Assembly (NCBI RefSeq): GCF_000374025.1
Contig: NZ_KB893173.1
Location: forward strand, 460,508 to 524,507
Reading direction: 5' to 3'
Source of the DNA: Spirosoma panaciterrae DSM 21099
GTDB taxonomy: Bacteria > Bacteroidota > Bacteroidia > Cytophagales > Spirosomataceae
Length of the DNA stretch: 64,000 bases
Shown in pieces: positions 35,371 through 44,665 of the stretch. The notes under the pieces were generated by a model. That model was not told where the DNA came from. It ran no database searches and worked only from the letters and a program-made list of their open reading frames with translations. Made by a program: the position numbers and the translations under genes. Position 1 is the stretch's first letter. Each line of letters begins with the position of its first letter.

Positions 35371-35440
35371 AACGCAGATTCGTATGATTTTAAATCGGTG
35401 TTGATCATAACAATCATACGAATCTGCATTCTATAGGTTT
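35361..35440. terminator. Near-perfect 29-bp inverted repeat joining two convergent stops
   Basis: Arms 35361-35389 and 35412-35440 pair at 28 of 29 positions around a 22-nt loop. The left arm contains the last codons and TAG stop of the GMC gene, and the right arm reaches into the TAA stop of the GH105 gene. It can form in both transcripts, so a bidirectional terminator is the simplest role. Each arm contains the unit ACGAATCTGC(G/A)TTCTAT, found again at 37602. Confidence 0.8.
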
Positions 35441-37403
35441 ACCGCTTACTGGTTGCTGAACCAGGCGTTGCTGTGCCTCCCTGTTTCAGCAACCAGCTTG
35501 CCAGTTCTTTGGCTGCCTTAAAATTTTCGTACTGAGCCGGAATTTTCCGACCGTCTACATATTCATTGTACAGCCAGGGGTCGCCAACCGCAAAAACAGT
35601 TCCTTTACCCACTTTAGCCACCCCCATAATCACATCCCCGACATCGGTCACTACCGCTTTGGCCGGAGATTTTACACTTAATGGCGACAGTTCCTTGATG
35701 TATACAGTACGAGTTTTCGGAAAAACCGCATTGCCAGCCGGTAAACTGATCGCCCCTTGTTCAAACTTATCTGCCTGAACCATATTTCGATTTTTGGGCA
35801 GAAACTGCATACCAAATCGAGCGGCTAACCGATTGAAATGGTGGTGTTCACAGTTCAAAGTATCGTTGGCCATCAATACCAGTGTGCCGCCAGCCTCAAC
35901 CCAACTGGCAATGGCGTTGATGTCATTTTCAGTCAAGTAATTCGGCTTTGGGGTTTCTTTGGGCGTATCGGGATCAACAATGATGTATACGTCGACCCCT
36001 TTCAGCGACGTAGCCGTAGGAGCCCCTGTAATGGTCGTCGTTTTAGCTCCTAGTTTGCGAAAAATACTCCCCCACCAGAAGAACCCCGAATGCTGCTGAT
36101 CGTCCCAGGTGTAATGAAAAGGCTCCTGCTCACCTGTATACCCTTTGCGGAATTCGTGGTTGAAATAGGTATCAACGGCAACCGTTTTGCCTTTACCAAG
36201 GGCATCTTCGGCGGCTATCTCCATTTCGACGCTGGCCATGATAAACGGACCCACGCCTTTCAGGTCATCCTGACGAATGGGTTCGCTGAGGTAGTATTCG
36301 TAGCTGCCATCCCGGTAGGGGTTTCCACCCAAACCACCTACCACCACCGTTTTTTCAAGATGAATTAGTCCTTTACTATCGGTAGTGATAAATTCTTTTA
36401 GAATGCCTTCGTATCCTTTTCGGGCAGGGGCCATCAGCGAGGCAGGTAGATACCCCATGCGAACCCCTTTAGCCAGGGCGTACACAAACATACAGGAACC
36501 GGAGGCTTCGAGGTAATTTCCTTTGTCGCCCATGCGGTTGGTCACCTGCCACCAGCAACCCGATTTGGGGTCCTGAAAGTTAACCAATGCAGGCATAAAC
36601 CGATTCAGAATGGCAATCAGTTCGCCACGTCGGGGGTGATTCTGAGGAATGTAATCCAGTACATCGACCAATGCCATCGCGTACCAGCCCATGGCCCGGC
36701 TCCAGAAATTGGGCGAGTTGCCTGTTTCTTTGTTAGCCCATTTCTGCTCGCGACTTTCGTCCCAGCCGTGGTAAATCAGTCCGGTTTTTGGGTCACGGGC
36801 GTGTTTTTCCATCCAGACGAACTCATTGATTACATCGTCAAAATGTTTGGTATCACCGAATAAGGCCGTGTACTCCGCATAGAAAGGCTCGGCCATATAC
36901 AAACCATCGAGCCACATTTGATACGGATACCGTTTCTTATGCCAATAGCCCCCTTCTTTTGTACGAGGCTGCTCGGCCAGTTGTTTCCGAAGCAGGTCAG
37001 CCGCTTTCCGGTACTTTTCTTTACCCGGCAACGACTGCTGATACAAGAGTAATAACGACCGCCCCGGCGTAATGAAATCCAGATTATAGTCTTCGAGCTT
37101 ATACGTACGTATATCGCCATCGGCTTGCACATACCGATCCATGTTTTTCTGGATGTAAGTGAAGTATCGATCATCGGCCGTACGATACCAGACCTGCTTT
37201 ACCCCCTCCAGCAAAACCCCCGTTTCATATTCCCAATGGGCAACTCCCCTGCTCCCATCTTCTCGCTTATATGCAATTGAATCAGGATTACTGGCCATAA
37301 TCGAGGCCACCATACGTTGCGACCAGGGCAGGGTTATGCCAGACTGGGCCAATACCACCTGGCTTACGACCATCAGACAACCGAAAAGGCTAAACTTCAT
37401 CAT
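35439..37403 (-). CDS. GH105 unsaturated rhamnogalacturonyl hydrolase with C-terminal extra domain
   Basis: The 654-residue exported protein (signal peptide MMKFSLFGCLMVVSQVVLAQ) has a GH105/GH88 (alpha/alpha)6 catalytic domain over residues about 25-385. It has HWEYETGVLLEG, YPYQMWLDGLYMAEPFYAEY with the likely catalytic Asp, WSRAMGWYAMALVDVLDYIP and PIRQDDLKGVGPFIMASVEME. Members remove the unsaturated uronic acid left by polysaccharide lyases, for example on rhamnogalacturonan. The C-terminal 250 residues (VDVYIIVDPDTPKETP, GGTLVLMAND, GVAKVGKGTVFAVGDPWLYNE) form a separate DUF4350/ThuA-like fold, not needed for hydrolysis. Convergent with the GMC gene; its stop lies in the shared hairpin. 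Confidence 0.92.
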   Translation of the reverse strand: MMKFSLFGCLMVVSQVVLAQSGITLPWSQRMVASIMASNPDSIAYKREDGSRGVAHWEYETGVLLEGVKQVWYRTADDRYFTYIQKNMDRYVQADGDIRTYKLEDYNLDFITPGRSLLLLYQQSLPGKEKYRKAADLLRKQLAEQPRTKEGGYWHKKRYPYQMWLDGLYMAEPFYAEYTALFGDTKHFDDVINEFVWMEKHARDPKTGLIYHGWDESREQKWANKETGNSPNFWSRAMGWYAMALVDVLDYIPQNHPRRGELIAILNRFMPALVNFQDPKSGCWWQVTNRMGDKGNYLEASGSCMFVYALAKGVRMGYLPASLMAPARKGYEGILKEFITTDSKGLIHLEKTVVVGGLGGNPYRDGSYEYYLSEPIRQDDLKGVGPFIMASVEMEIAAEDALGKGKTVAVDTYFNHEFRKGYTGEQEPFHYTWDDQQHSGFFWWGSIFRKLGAKTTTITGAPTATSLKGVDVYIIVDPDTPKETPKPNYLTENDINAIASWVEAGGTLVLMANDTLNCEHHHFNRLAARFGMQFLPKNRNMVQADKFEQGAISLPAGNAVFPKTRTVYIKELSPLSVKSPAKAVVTDVGDVIMGVAKVGKGTVFAVGDPWLYNEYVDGRKIPAQYENFKAAKELASWLLKQGGTATPGSATSKR

Positions 37404-37767
37404 TTTTGTGGGCTACTTCCAATAACCGATTTGTAATTAACGCTTGTCTTATTCCTTGCTGAGTAGAACGATAGCTGACCACCTCGACAGATCGGGATGA
37501 CCCTTGTGTTTTTCGATGACAATCGAAGCAGACGAAGGTCACTACTAACTGACAACCAATCGTTTATCACCTAAAAAATATGAATCGTCCGTCAAAACCA
37601 GACGAATCTGCGTTCTATCGCTGAATAAGAAAATAGTCGTAAATCCTTTCCGTATACTCTCTTATTAGTAGAAAAAATGTTACTTAGCAGATAATCGAAC
37701 CCAAAACCAGAGCTACCTGTTAGGTAAAAAATAGTCTCTTGCCAGATAAACACTGGCCTTGCTTACG
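37404..37767. other. Gene-free stretch with one copy of a dispersed repeat
   Basis: This 364-bp interval lies between divergent GH105 and FAD-oxidoreductase genes and must hold both promoters. I see no reading frame of note. It contains ACGAATCTGCGTTCTAT at 37602-37618, identical (in opposite orientation) to the left arm of the hairpin at 35361. A weak stem with the preceding TGAATCGTC is possible. Confidence 0.6.
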
Positions 37768-39351
37768 ATGATTCATCAACTTTCGTTAACCCTCGCTCCC
37801 GAACTGGCTTTAGATAATGAAGCCTTTCGGACCCAGGCCCTCAATCACCTTGCCTTGCCTGATACCGATGATGTTATTGTCCGGAAACGAAGACAATCCA
37901 TCGACGCCCGTAACCGGCAGGTCCGCGTGCAAGTGGAAGCGGAGGTCTTTGCAGGCGAAACCCCTCCCCCGCTGATTCAGTACCAGAAGCCACAGATCGA
38001 TATTAGCAAAGCGCCACAGGCTATTGTGGTGGGCGCTGGGCCCGCCGGGTTATTTGCGGCTCTTCGACTCATTGAACTGGGCATTAAACCGATTGTTGTT
38101 GAGCGGGGGAGCGATGTTCGTACCCGCCGACGCGACCTAGCCGCTATCAACAAAGACCATATCGTTAATCCTGAATCGAACTACTGCTTTGGTGAAGGAG
38201 GAGCGGGTACCTACTCAGATGGCAAGTTGTATACCCGTTCTACCAAACGAGGAGATGTTCGGCGGATTCTGGAAATCTTTGTCGCTCATGGCGCTACGGA
38301 ACAGATTCTGGTCGATGCTCATCCGCACATTGGCACCAATAAGCTGCCGAATGTAGTAGCCGACCTGCGAACCAGTATACTAAATGCCGGGGGCGACGTA
38401 CGATTCGACACCAAGGTAACTGACCTACTGCTTAACGGGAAAGAACTGAACGGTGTGGTATTGGCAAACGGCGAAACGCTTACCGGGATCGGGGTTATTC
38501 TGGCAACGGGTCACTCAGCCCGCGACATTTTTTACCTGCTCCACGACCGCAAGGTTCGGATCGAAGCGAAACCTTTTGCCATGGGCGTTCGGATTGAGCA
38601 CCAGCAACAACTGATTGACCAATTCCAATACCATCGGCCGAATCGCGGAGATTATTTGCCAGCAGCGTCTTACAGTTTAGTGGCCCAAACACGTTATCAA
38701 GGGGTAGAACGCGGAGTGTTTTCGTTTTGTATGTGTCCGGGAGGGTTTATTGTACCAGCAGCAACCGCACCGGGTGAGCTGGTCGTCAATGGAATGTCGC
38801 CTTCGCGTCGGGATTCGCAGTTTGCCAATTCGGGCCTGGTAGTAGCCATTACCGATCAAGATTTACAACCTTATGCCGATGAAGGCCCATTAGCCGGATT
38901 AGCCTTACAGCAAGAACTGGAACGCTGGGCTTGCCGAATGGGCGCTACCCAATCGGACAAACCTTCCCAAACGGCTCCTGCCCAACGCATTGCCGATTTT
39001 GTGGATGGGCGTATCTCGGGCGATCTGTTGCCAACGTCTTACCAACCCGGACTTGCTTCGGTCGATATGACGGAGGTACTACCCGACCACATTGCCCAAC
39101 CTCTGCGGCAGGGCTTGCGGGATTTTGGCCGGAAAATGCGGGGGTATTTGAGCAACGAGGGCCAATTGATTGGGGTCGAAAGCCGAACCTCATCGCCCGT
39201 ACGGATTCCGCGTCACCGTGACACGTGTGAACATGTCGATGTCAGACGGTTGTTTCCCTGTGGTGAAGGCGCTGGCTACGCAGGGGGCATTGTTTCGGCG
39301 GCTATGGACGGTGAACGTTGTGCTGAAGAATTAGTTAAGTTGTATAAGTAG
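37768..39351 (+). CDS. NAD(P)/FAD-dependent oxidoreductase (COG2509)
   Basis: The 527-residue protein has an N-terminal ferredoxin-like part (residues 1-75), then QAIVVGAGPAGLFAALRLIELG with the FAD-binding GxGxxG and VVERGSDVRTR. The motif NYCFGEGGAGTYSDGKLYTR is characteristic of COG2509 uncharacterised FAD dehydrogenases. GVILATGHSARDIFYLL and LFPCGEGAGYAGGIVSAAMDG complete the fold. I chose ATG 37768 (MIHQLSL) over a TTG at 37759. The reaction is not known. The Nudix gene begins 51 bp downstream on the same strand. Confidence 0.88.
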   Translation: MIHQLSLTLAPELALDNEAFRTQALNHLALPDTDDVIVRKRRQSIDARNRQVRVQVEAEVFAGETPPPLIQYQKPQIDISKAPQAIVVGAGPAGLFAALRLIELGIKPIVVERGSDVRTRRRDLAAINKDHIVNPESNYCFGEGGAGTYSDGKLYTRSTKRGDVRRILEIFVAHGATEQILVDAHPHIGTNKLPNVVADLRTSILNAGGDVRFDTKVTDLLLNGKELNGVVLANGETLTGIGVILATGHSARDIFYLLHDRKVRIEAKPFAMGVRIEHQQQLIDQFQYHRPNRGDYLPAASYSLVAQTRYQGVERGVFSFCMCPGGFIVPAATAPGELVVNGMSPSRRDSQFANSGLVVAITDQDLQPYADEGPLAGLALQQELERWACRMGATQSDKPSQTAPAQRIADFVDGRISGDLLPTSYQPGLASVDMTEVLPDHIAQPLRQGLRDFGRKMRGYLSNEGQLIGVESRTSSPVRIPRHRDTCEHVDVRRLFPCGEGAGYAGGIVSAAMDGERCAEELVKLYK

Positions 39352-39402
39352 GGTTTTGAGCTTTGCCAGTATCAATCCCAAACGACAAAGAATAGACTTG
39401 GA

Positions 39403-40032
39403 ATGATCGACACATCGTTTAACGCCTTTACCGAAAACCTCCGGCAGCGGTTACAGAAACCATTGCCAGGTGAAGCTGCGCACCAGAAAATGGCGTCGGC
39501 AGCACGGTATCGGCTGGGTATTAAACCCAACGAGCGAACGCGTCGGAGCGCCGTGTTGATTTGTTTCTATCCATTTCAGAATTCGATTTACCTCCCTCTT
39601 ATACTTCGTCCGCAGTACGATGGCGTCCATGCCGGGCAGATGGCTTTTCCCGGTGGACGAATGGAACGGTTTGATGAAAATCTGACCCGCACCGCCCTCC
39701 GAGAAGCCCAGGAAGAGGTAGGCATCCGGGTATCGGATGTGAAGGTACTCGGCCTACTAACGGAGTTGTTTATTCCGCCCAGCAATTTTTTTGTACAACC
39801 CGTTGTCGGGATTCTCCCGTACCGCCCCGACTTTTACCCGGACCCCCGTGAAGTAGAAGCCATTGTTGAAGTTGATTTAGACACCTTACTGGATGAAACC
39901 ATCGTTGGCGACAGTCAGATCGAGGTCAGGGGCATACTGGTCGATGCGCCATTTTATCAGATACAAGGGCACCGGGTATGGGGGGCTACGGCCATGATGA
40001 TCAGTGAATTGCTCATGGTGTTAGGCTCTTAA
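39403..40032 (+). CDS. Nudix hydrolase, CoA pyrophosphatase type
   Basis: The 209-residue protein has the Nudix box in the form AFPGGRMERFDENLTRTALR followed by EAQEEVGI, where REAQEEVG supplies the metal-binding glutamates. The preceding LILRPQYDGVHAGQMAFPGG is the signature of NudL-like coenzyme A diphosphatases, which split CoA into 3',5'-ADP and phosphopantetheine. A downstream AVRVW-like segment (IQGHRVWGATAMMISELL) is also typical. It may share a transcript with the FAD oxidoreductase. It ends 5 bp before the convergent TolC stop. Confidence 0.9.
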   Translation: MIDTSFNAFTENLRQRLQKPLPGEAAHQKMASAARYRLGIKPNERTRRSAVLICFYPFQNSIYLPLILRPQYDGVHAGQMAFPGGRMERFDENLTRTALREAQEEVGIRVSDVKVLGLLTELFIPPSNFFVQPVVGILPYRPDFYPDPREVEAIVEVDLDTLLDETIVGDSQIEVRGILVDAPFYQIQGHRVWGATAMMISELLMVLGS

Positions 40033-40037
40033 TTCCT

Positions 40038-41471
40038 CTACTGACTTGTTCCGGCCACATAATACAGTTCGGCAATCGCTTTCTGGTACTTGGTTTTCAA
40101 CTCCTCCCCTTTGATCCGTAAATCAATCAGCTTGGTTTCGCGTGAATTGACCAGGAACAGTGAGCTTTCGCCAATCTCAAATTTTTGCTGTTCGGCCTGA
40201 AGCAAACGTTGCTGGTTCAGAATCGCCTGCTGCTGTACAGTTACTTGCTGAGCCAGTGCCTGGAGCTGGTTGTAGGCCGCCTGAACGGTATTGGTAATGT
40301 CCCGATTGGTCTGTTGCCGTTCCAGATTCACCTGCTGATTTTTTACCTGTACTTCCCGCAACTTGCCCCGTTCTTTCCGAAGAAACAAAGGAAACACTAC
40401 GTCCAGACCAATTTTATGATTCTGCGGACGAAACGAATAATAATCACTCCAATCGTAGGGCACATCCACCGTTGGGGTCTGACTCAACAAGCTGGCACTT
40501 ACCACGACTTGCGGCTGTACCATTGCCCGCCTGAACTGCTCTTCAATGGTTAGTTGCTGCGCTTTTGCCTCCAGTTTCAGTAGTTCGGGATGCTGCTGGG
40601 TTGCACGACTCAGTAACGCCTGAAACGCATCGGCTGTATAGGCTGTTAGCGGAGCCTGCTGGGGTATAGCCGATGGTGGCAGTTCGGCTGGTTGCCCTTG
40701 CGCATTCCATAGAAACGTACTCACTCTAAGCCGGGCGTTTTGCTCTTCAAGTTCGGCCTGCTGGCGCTGTACCAGGCGATCCTGTACCGTTATCAGCGCT
40801 TCAGTTGTATCAATAGTGGCCGCATCACCTAACAGAGCCCGCTCGCGTAAGGCCCGGAAACGCAGATCGGCCAGTTCATACCCTTCTACCAACAGCCTAC
40901 GCTGCTGGTAGGCTAAAAACCATTCCCAATACGATTTAGCCGCATCGAAAAGCGTTTTGTTGACCAGCTTCAGACGATCAGCTTCGGCCAGATTGAGTGC
41001 CAGACGCGCCTGCCGTACCGCCGAACGCCGGGCATCGATACCGATTGTTCTCCCAATCGGTACACTAAGGCCAATTCCGGCCAAACCTGATGACGGCGTT
41101 CGTTCGGCCGGGTTTATGTATTGACCTGCGTTTTGGTCGTAGGAGGCATTCAAATCAATACCGGCCCACCACAAGGGTACGACTAATTTGTTTTGCCAAT
41201 GGTTGTAATAGAGGGTATTCCCAAATTCTTTCCGGTCGTAGCTCGAAGCAAGTTTGGGATCGAAAGCCCCTCGTGCCTGTATCACAACCTGTCTGGCTTC
41301 TTCGCCGAACAATCCGGCCTGTTTTATAATGGGATGATTGGCCCGGATTAATTCAAAGAATACCTCAGCCGTAAACACCGTAGTATCTGTTTGGGCAGGC
41401 ACCGACTGAGCCGATCCGTAACTGGTCAGCAAGCCTAGTCCGCAAAGGGACAACGCTATAAACCGCTTCAT
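40038..41471 (-). CDS. TolC family outer membrane protein of the ABC exporter operon
   Basis: Starting at MKRFIALSLCGLGLLTSYGSAQ, the product is 477 residues. It has a signal peptide and two TolC repeats: a coiled-coil helical hairpin from VFFELIRANHPIIKQAGLFG, and a second from QALLSRATQQHPELLKLEAKAQQL, ending in KAIAELYYVAG. It should form the outer membrane duct for the upstream HlyD/ABC proteins. Its start overlaps the HlyD stop by four bases (ATGA), so the three genes (ABC transmembrane, HlyD, TolC) form a minus-strand operon. Confidence 0.92.
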   Translation of the reverse strand: MKRFIALSLCGLGLLTSYGSAQSVPAQTDTTVFTAEVFFELIRANHPIIKQAGLFGEEARQVVIQARGAFDPKLASSYDRKEFGNTLYYNHWQNKLVVPLWWAGIDLNASYDQNAGQYINPAERTPSSGLAGIGLSVPIGRTIGIDARRSAVRQARLALNLAEADRLKLVNKTLFDAAKSYWEWFLAYQQRRLLVEGYELADLRFRALRERALLGDAATIDTTEALITVQDRLVQRQQAELEEQNARLRVSTFLWNAQGQPAELPPSAIPQQAPLTAYTADAFQALLSRATQQHPELLKLEAKAQQLTIEEQFRRAMVQPQVVVSASLLSQTPTVDVPYDWSDYYSFRPQNHKIGLDVVFPLFLRKERGKLREVQVKNQQVNLERQQTNRDITNTVQAAYNQLQALAQQVTVQQQAILNQQRLLQAEQQKFEIGESSLFLVNSRETKLIDLRIKGEELKTKYQKAIAELYYVAGTSQ

Positions 41472-42826
41472 TTCTTCGCTCCTTTTTCCTCTTTGGGTTC
41501 TTCTTTCAAACTGGCAGGAAAGCCGTTTAGCTGGCGCCATAGTTCATACCATACCGGCACATCGTCGAGCATCACCCAACCGTACACACCCGACCCGACC
41601 CGCAACTGTGTAGGCCAGGGCAGATCCCCTTTTTCCTGAATTGGCTGTACCAGTAGCCGGTATTTGCCCCCAACACTGCTCACTGCATCGATTACGGCTA
41701 CGCGTCCGCCAAAGGTACCGACCGATACCGACGGCCAGCCCGAAAACTGGATCGCTGGCCAGCCATCGAACTGCAACCGAACCGTTCGCCCTCGTTGAAT
41801 CAGCGGCACATCCATGGCACGTACAAACAACTCAACGGCAAGTTGAGGGTTAGCGGGCTGAAGCGTAGCAATCGGCTCGCCTTCTTTAATTGTTTCGCCA
41901 ATACCTGCTTTCGCTGGTCGGACTACATACCCGGCCTGTGGTGCCCGAACAATATAAAGTCCACGACGCACATCCACACTGGTCATTTTATTCTGAAGTT
42001 TCGCAATTTCGCCGTTTATATCAGCCAGATACGAAACCGCCGAACTGCGGTCCGACTGCGCTTTAGCCAGTTTTTCCTGGAAATCAGCCCTGAGCGTTCC
42101 TAGTTCTAGTTTGGCATTAACTAATTCCTGCCGCGACACGGCCAGTTTGTTTTCCTGCGAGATCACTTTGGCGTTGTCTTCCTGTACTTTGAGCCGTCGG
42201 GATTCCAGGTCTGTTAACGAAAACAGGCCATTCGTATACCCTTTTTCGTACCGGGCCAATCGGTCGAGCGCAATTTGGTAATTCTTTCGAATGGCAACCA
42301 GATCGGCTTCATCGGCCGACACTTTGTACTCGCCCTGGCGAACTTTGTTGCGTGCAGCCTCAAGTTTTACAGTAATACCGGCCTGTAAAGCCGCAATTTG
42401 CCCATCCAACGCCTTTATTTTTGCATCAGTAGCCTGAAGGCTCCCTTGTTTGGCAGCCAACTGCTCATCCAGTCTAAGGGGTAAATTGGGGTCAAAATAT
42501 TCGTCTTTGATATCGGAGATAACCAACAACGTATCTCCTTTTTTTACATAATCGCCATCTTTTACGGCCCAGCGCTCGATACGACCGGCAATGGCATTCT
42601 GAACCGTCTGTGGGCGATCCTGAGGAGTTAGGGCCGTAATTGTTCCTTCGCCGTTGATATTCTGTTGCCAGGGCAGAAACATTACCAGAATACCAATCAC
42701 CATAAAGAATAGCATCCAACGCCCAAGCTTTCGTCCACCATCCGACTGTGGCAGTGCGTGAAGCGTTTTAAGAGGGTATTTGGTCAATAACTCTTCGTTG
42801 ACCCGCTGATTGGATATATTAAGCAT
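41468..42826 (-). CDS. HlyD-type membrane fusion (adaptor) protein
   Basis: The 452-residue protein has one N-terminal transmembrane helix (WMLFFMVIGILVMFLPW, residues about 37-53) and a biotinyl-lipoyl half (RIERWAVKDGDYVKKGDTLLVI). A long coiled-coil hairpin (about 120-275) follows, then the second lipoyl half (IVRAPQAGYVVRPAKAGIGETIKEGEPIATL) and beta-barrel strands. This is the adaptor that links an inner-membrane transporter to TolC. It sits 13 bp after the ABC gene and overlaps tolC by four bases. The C terminus ends in a charged tail (KEEPKEEKGAKK). Confidence 0.93.
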   Translation of the reverse strand: MLNISNQRVNEELLTKYPLKTLHALPQSDGGRKLGRWMLFFMVIGILVMFLPWQQNINGEGTITALTPQDRPQTVQNAIAGRIERWAVKDGDYVKKGDTLLVISDIKDEYFDPNLPLRLDEQLAAKQGSLQATDAKIKALDGQIAALQAGITVKLEAARNKVRQGEYKVSADEADLVAIRKNYQIALDRLARYEKGYTNGLFSLTDLESRRLKVQEDNAKVISQENKLAVSRQELVNAKLELGTLRADFQEKLAKAQSDRSSAVSYLADINGEIAKLQNKMTSVDVRRGLYIVRAPQAGYVVRPAKAGIGETIKEGEPIATLQPANPQLAVELFVRAMDVPLIQRGRTVRLQFDGWPAIQFSGWPSVSVGTFGGRVAVIDAVSSVGGKYRLLVQPIQEKGDLPWPTQLRVGSGVYGWVMLDDVPVWYELWRQLNGFPASLKEEPKEEKGAKK

Positions 42827-42839
42827 CTTACTTTCAGAA

Positions 42840-43838
42840 TTATTGATGTTCGGTCAGGGGCATATCGGTGACGTTGCCGATTTTTTCGACCGCCGTAACC
42901 AGATCAAATACGGTATCGATACCCGAAATAAGTTTATCGACCGAGCCCGTAATTAAAACAATGACCAGTTCGGCGGCTACGAACTGCCCCAGCGACATTT
43001 CGCGTCCTACTACGAGGGTGGTTCCCAGAATCAGAAGGCCACCCGTTACGATCGTTTTAAAAGCTACCCCTCCATAGAAAAATTGACGAAGTACTTTGAA
43101 ATGCTCGTTTCGGTACTTTACATAGTTTGCCACCAGGTCATCCATTTTATTCATAGGCTCCTGATCGGCTGTTTTCGTCTGGTTACGATACCTTGGTAAG
43201 TTGCCCGCTATTTCTTCGAGCCAGGCCACCACCTTGTATTTATATTTTGACTCATTCAGACTGGTTCTTACACCACTTGGGCCATACAAACGACTAATAA
43301 GCCAAATAATAAATACCGTAAACAGCCCGAAACCAACGAAAATTGGATGATAAGCTGACAAGAGAATCAGCCCAAAAATAATTTGAACCGTTGCAGCTGT
43401 CAGATCAATCAATAGTTTGGGAAGCCCCTTCTGAATGGTCAGCACATCGAAAAAGCGGTTCATCAACTCCGGCGGATAATAGCCCTCCAGGGCTTCGGGT
43501 TCGATTCGGGGCAATCGATATGTAAACTCAAAAGCGGCTTTGGCAAAGATTCGTTGCTGTAACACCTCCACCAGGGCCATCTGGCCTACCAACAACAAAC
43601 CAGCCGCCAGTACGCCCAGAATAACCACTCCTATCAGTACGTATACCGAACTAAAAACCAGCCCTCCCGATACCAGATTAAAAACGGCCTGAATGCCTAA
43701 TGGCAGAGACAGGCTGATGATTCCAGTCACTATGGCGTACAAATAGATATAGCCTATATCCTTCTTCTCATTAATCAGAAGCCGCATCAATCGCTGCCAG
43801 GGCGAAGGCGGCAATTCGATAGGTTTTGCACTATACAT
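42840..43838 (-). CDS. ABC exporter transmembrane domain protein without nucleotide-binding domain
   Basis: The 332-residue protein is an ABC type I transmembrane domain: KKDIGYIYLYAIVTGIISLSLPLGIQAVFNL, six predicted helices and VFDLVTAVEKIGNVTDMP at the end. In normal toxin-secretion ABC half-transporters, the nucleotide-binding domain begins just after this point. Here the frame stops at LTEHQ, and HlyD begins 13 bp later, so no Walker A, signature or Walker B motif is encoded nearby. It is not a simple frameshift, since no ATPase motifs occur in any other frame of the gap. It needs an ATPase in trans, or has been repurposed. First gene of the operon. Confidence 0.85.
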   Translation of the reverse strand: MYSAKPIELPPSPWQRLMRLLINEKKDIGYIYLYAIVTGIISLSLPLGIQAVFNLVSGGLVFSSVYVLIGVVILGVLAAGLLLVGQMALVEVLQQRIFAKAAFEFTYRLPRIEPEALEGYYPPELMNRFFDVLTIQKGLPKLLIDLTAATVQIIFGLILLSAYHPIFVGFGLFTVFIIWLISRLYGPSGVRTSLNESKYKYKVVAWLEEIAGNLPRYRNQTKTADQEPMNKMDDLVANYVKYRNEHFKVLRQFFYGGVAFKTIVTGGLLILGTTLVVGREMSLGQFVAAELVIVLITGSVDKLISGIDTVFDLVTAVEKIGNVTDMPLTEHQ

Positions 43839-43881
43839 GATAGCCTTATAATATTTTATGATAGTTTTACTAACTTTAATG

Positions 43882-43889
43882 CAAATATA
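43882..43889 (-). promoter_or_regulatory. Possible -7 element of the ABC/HlyD/TolC operon
   Basis: TATATTTG on the minus strand matches TAnnTTTG, 44 bp upstream of the ABC gene start. A TTG lies 16 nt further upstream, a little too close for the usual -33 box. The stretch also separates this operon from the divergent tetR gene, so regulator binding here is likely. Confidence 0.45.
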
Positions 43890-43957
43890 ACTTTCGAGGC
43901 CGAATCAATGTTTAATTTGCGGTCTTTGTTTCGACAATTGGTTATTAATAAGGATAG

Positions 43958-44665
43958 ATGGAGTATTCTGTACATGTCCGCATGAACGAACGTCTGTTTC
44001 TGCGCGACCCCGAAAGCTCAGAGCTAGGCCGACGTATTGTTCGGCAGAGTATTTTACTGGTCAGCGAGATCGGTTTTGAAGACACTACCTTTCGGAAACT
44101 GGCCGATCGAATGGGCACAAAGGAAGCTAGTATTTACCGATACTTCGAAAACAAGCATCGGTTATTGGTGTATCTAGTGGCCTGGTACTGGCAATGGCTT
44201 GAATTTCAACTGGTTTTCCAAACAAACAACCTGAACGATCCCCGTCAAAAACTGGAACGATTAATTCGATTGCTGCTTTTCATCGACCTCGACGAATCGC
44301 ACAGCAAGGATATAGATTTGCGAGCCCTGCATAATATTGTGGTCCATGAATCCAGTAAAGCCTACCTGACGCATCATGTAACTGAAGATAATCGGCAGCA
44401 GCTTTTCAAACCCTATAAAGACCTCTGCCGCCGTATTGCCGACATCATTTTATCCTACAACCCTACGTACCAATATGCCCGATCGCTGGCCAGTTCGCTG
44501 ATCGAGACGGCTCATTATCAGGCTTTTTTCATGGAGAACTTACCCACTTTAACGGATTTCGGCCCTCTCGATACAGACCGATCCGAAGCACGGGGCAAAC
44601 TGCTGGGCTTCATGCATCATCTGCTGTTTTCATCGCTCGATGCCCACATCAGCAATAGTAAGTAG
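43958..44665 (+). CDS. TetR/AcrR family transcriptional regulator
   Basis: The 235-residue protein has an N-terminal TetR helix-turn-helix: IVRQSILLVSEIGFEDTTFRKLADRMGTKEASIYRYFENKHRLL (residues about 28-72). The C-terminal helical ligand domain is large and aromatic-rich (WYWQWLEFQLVFQ). It is divergent from the ABC/HlyD/TolC operon with 119 bp between, the standard arrangement for a local repressor. The effector is unknown. Confidence 0.92.
   Translation: MEYSVHVRMNERLFLRDPESSELGRRIVRQSILLVSEIGFEDTTFRKLADRMGTKEASIYRYFENKHRLLVYLVAWYWQWLEFQLVFQTNNLNDPRQKLERLIRLLLFIDLDESHSKDIDLRALHNIVVHESSKAYLTHHVTEDNRQQLFKPYKDLCRRIADIILSYNPTYQYARSLASSLIETAHYQAFFMENLPTLTDFGPLDTDRSEARGKLLGFMHHLLFSSLDAHISNSK

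Noticed and set aside
37404..37767. Hidden small gene in the intergenic stretch
   Set aside because: All frames are short and interrupted and none has a plausible start with conserved-looking protein.
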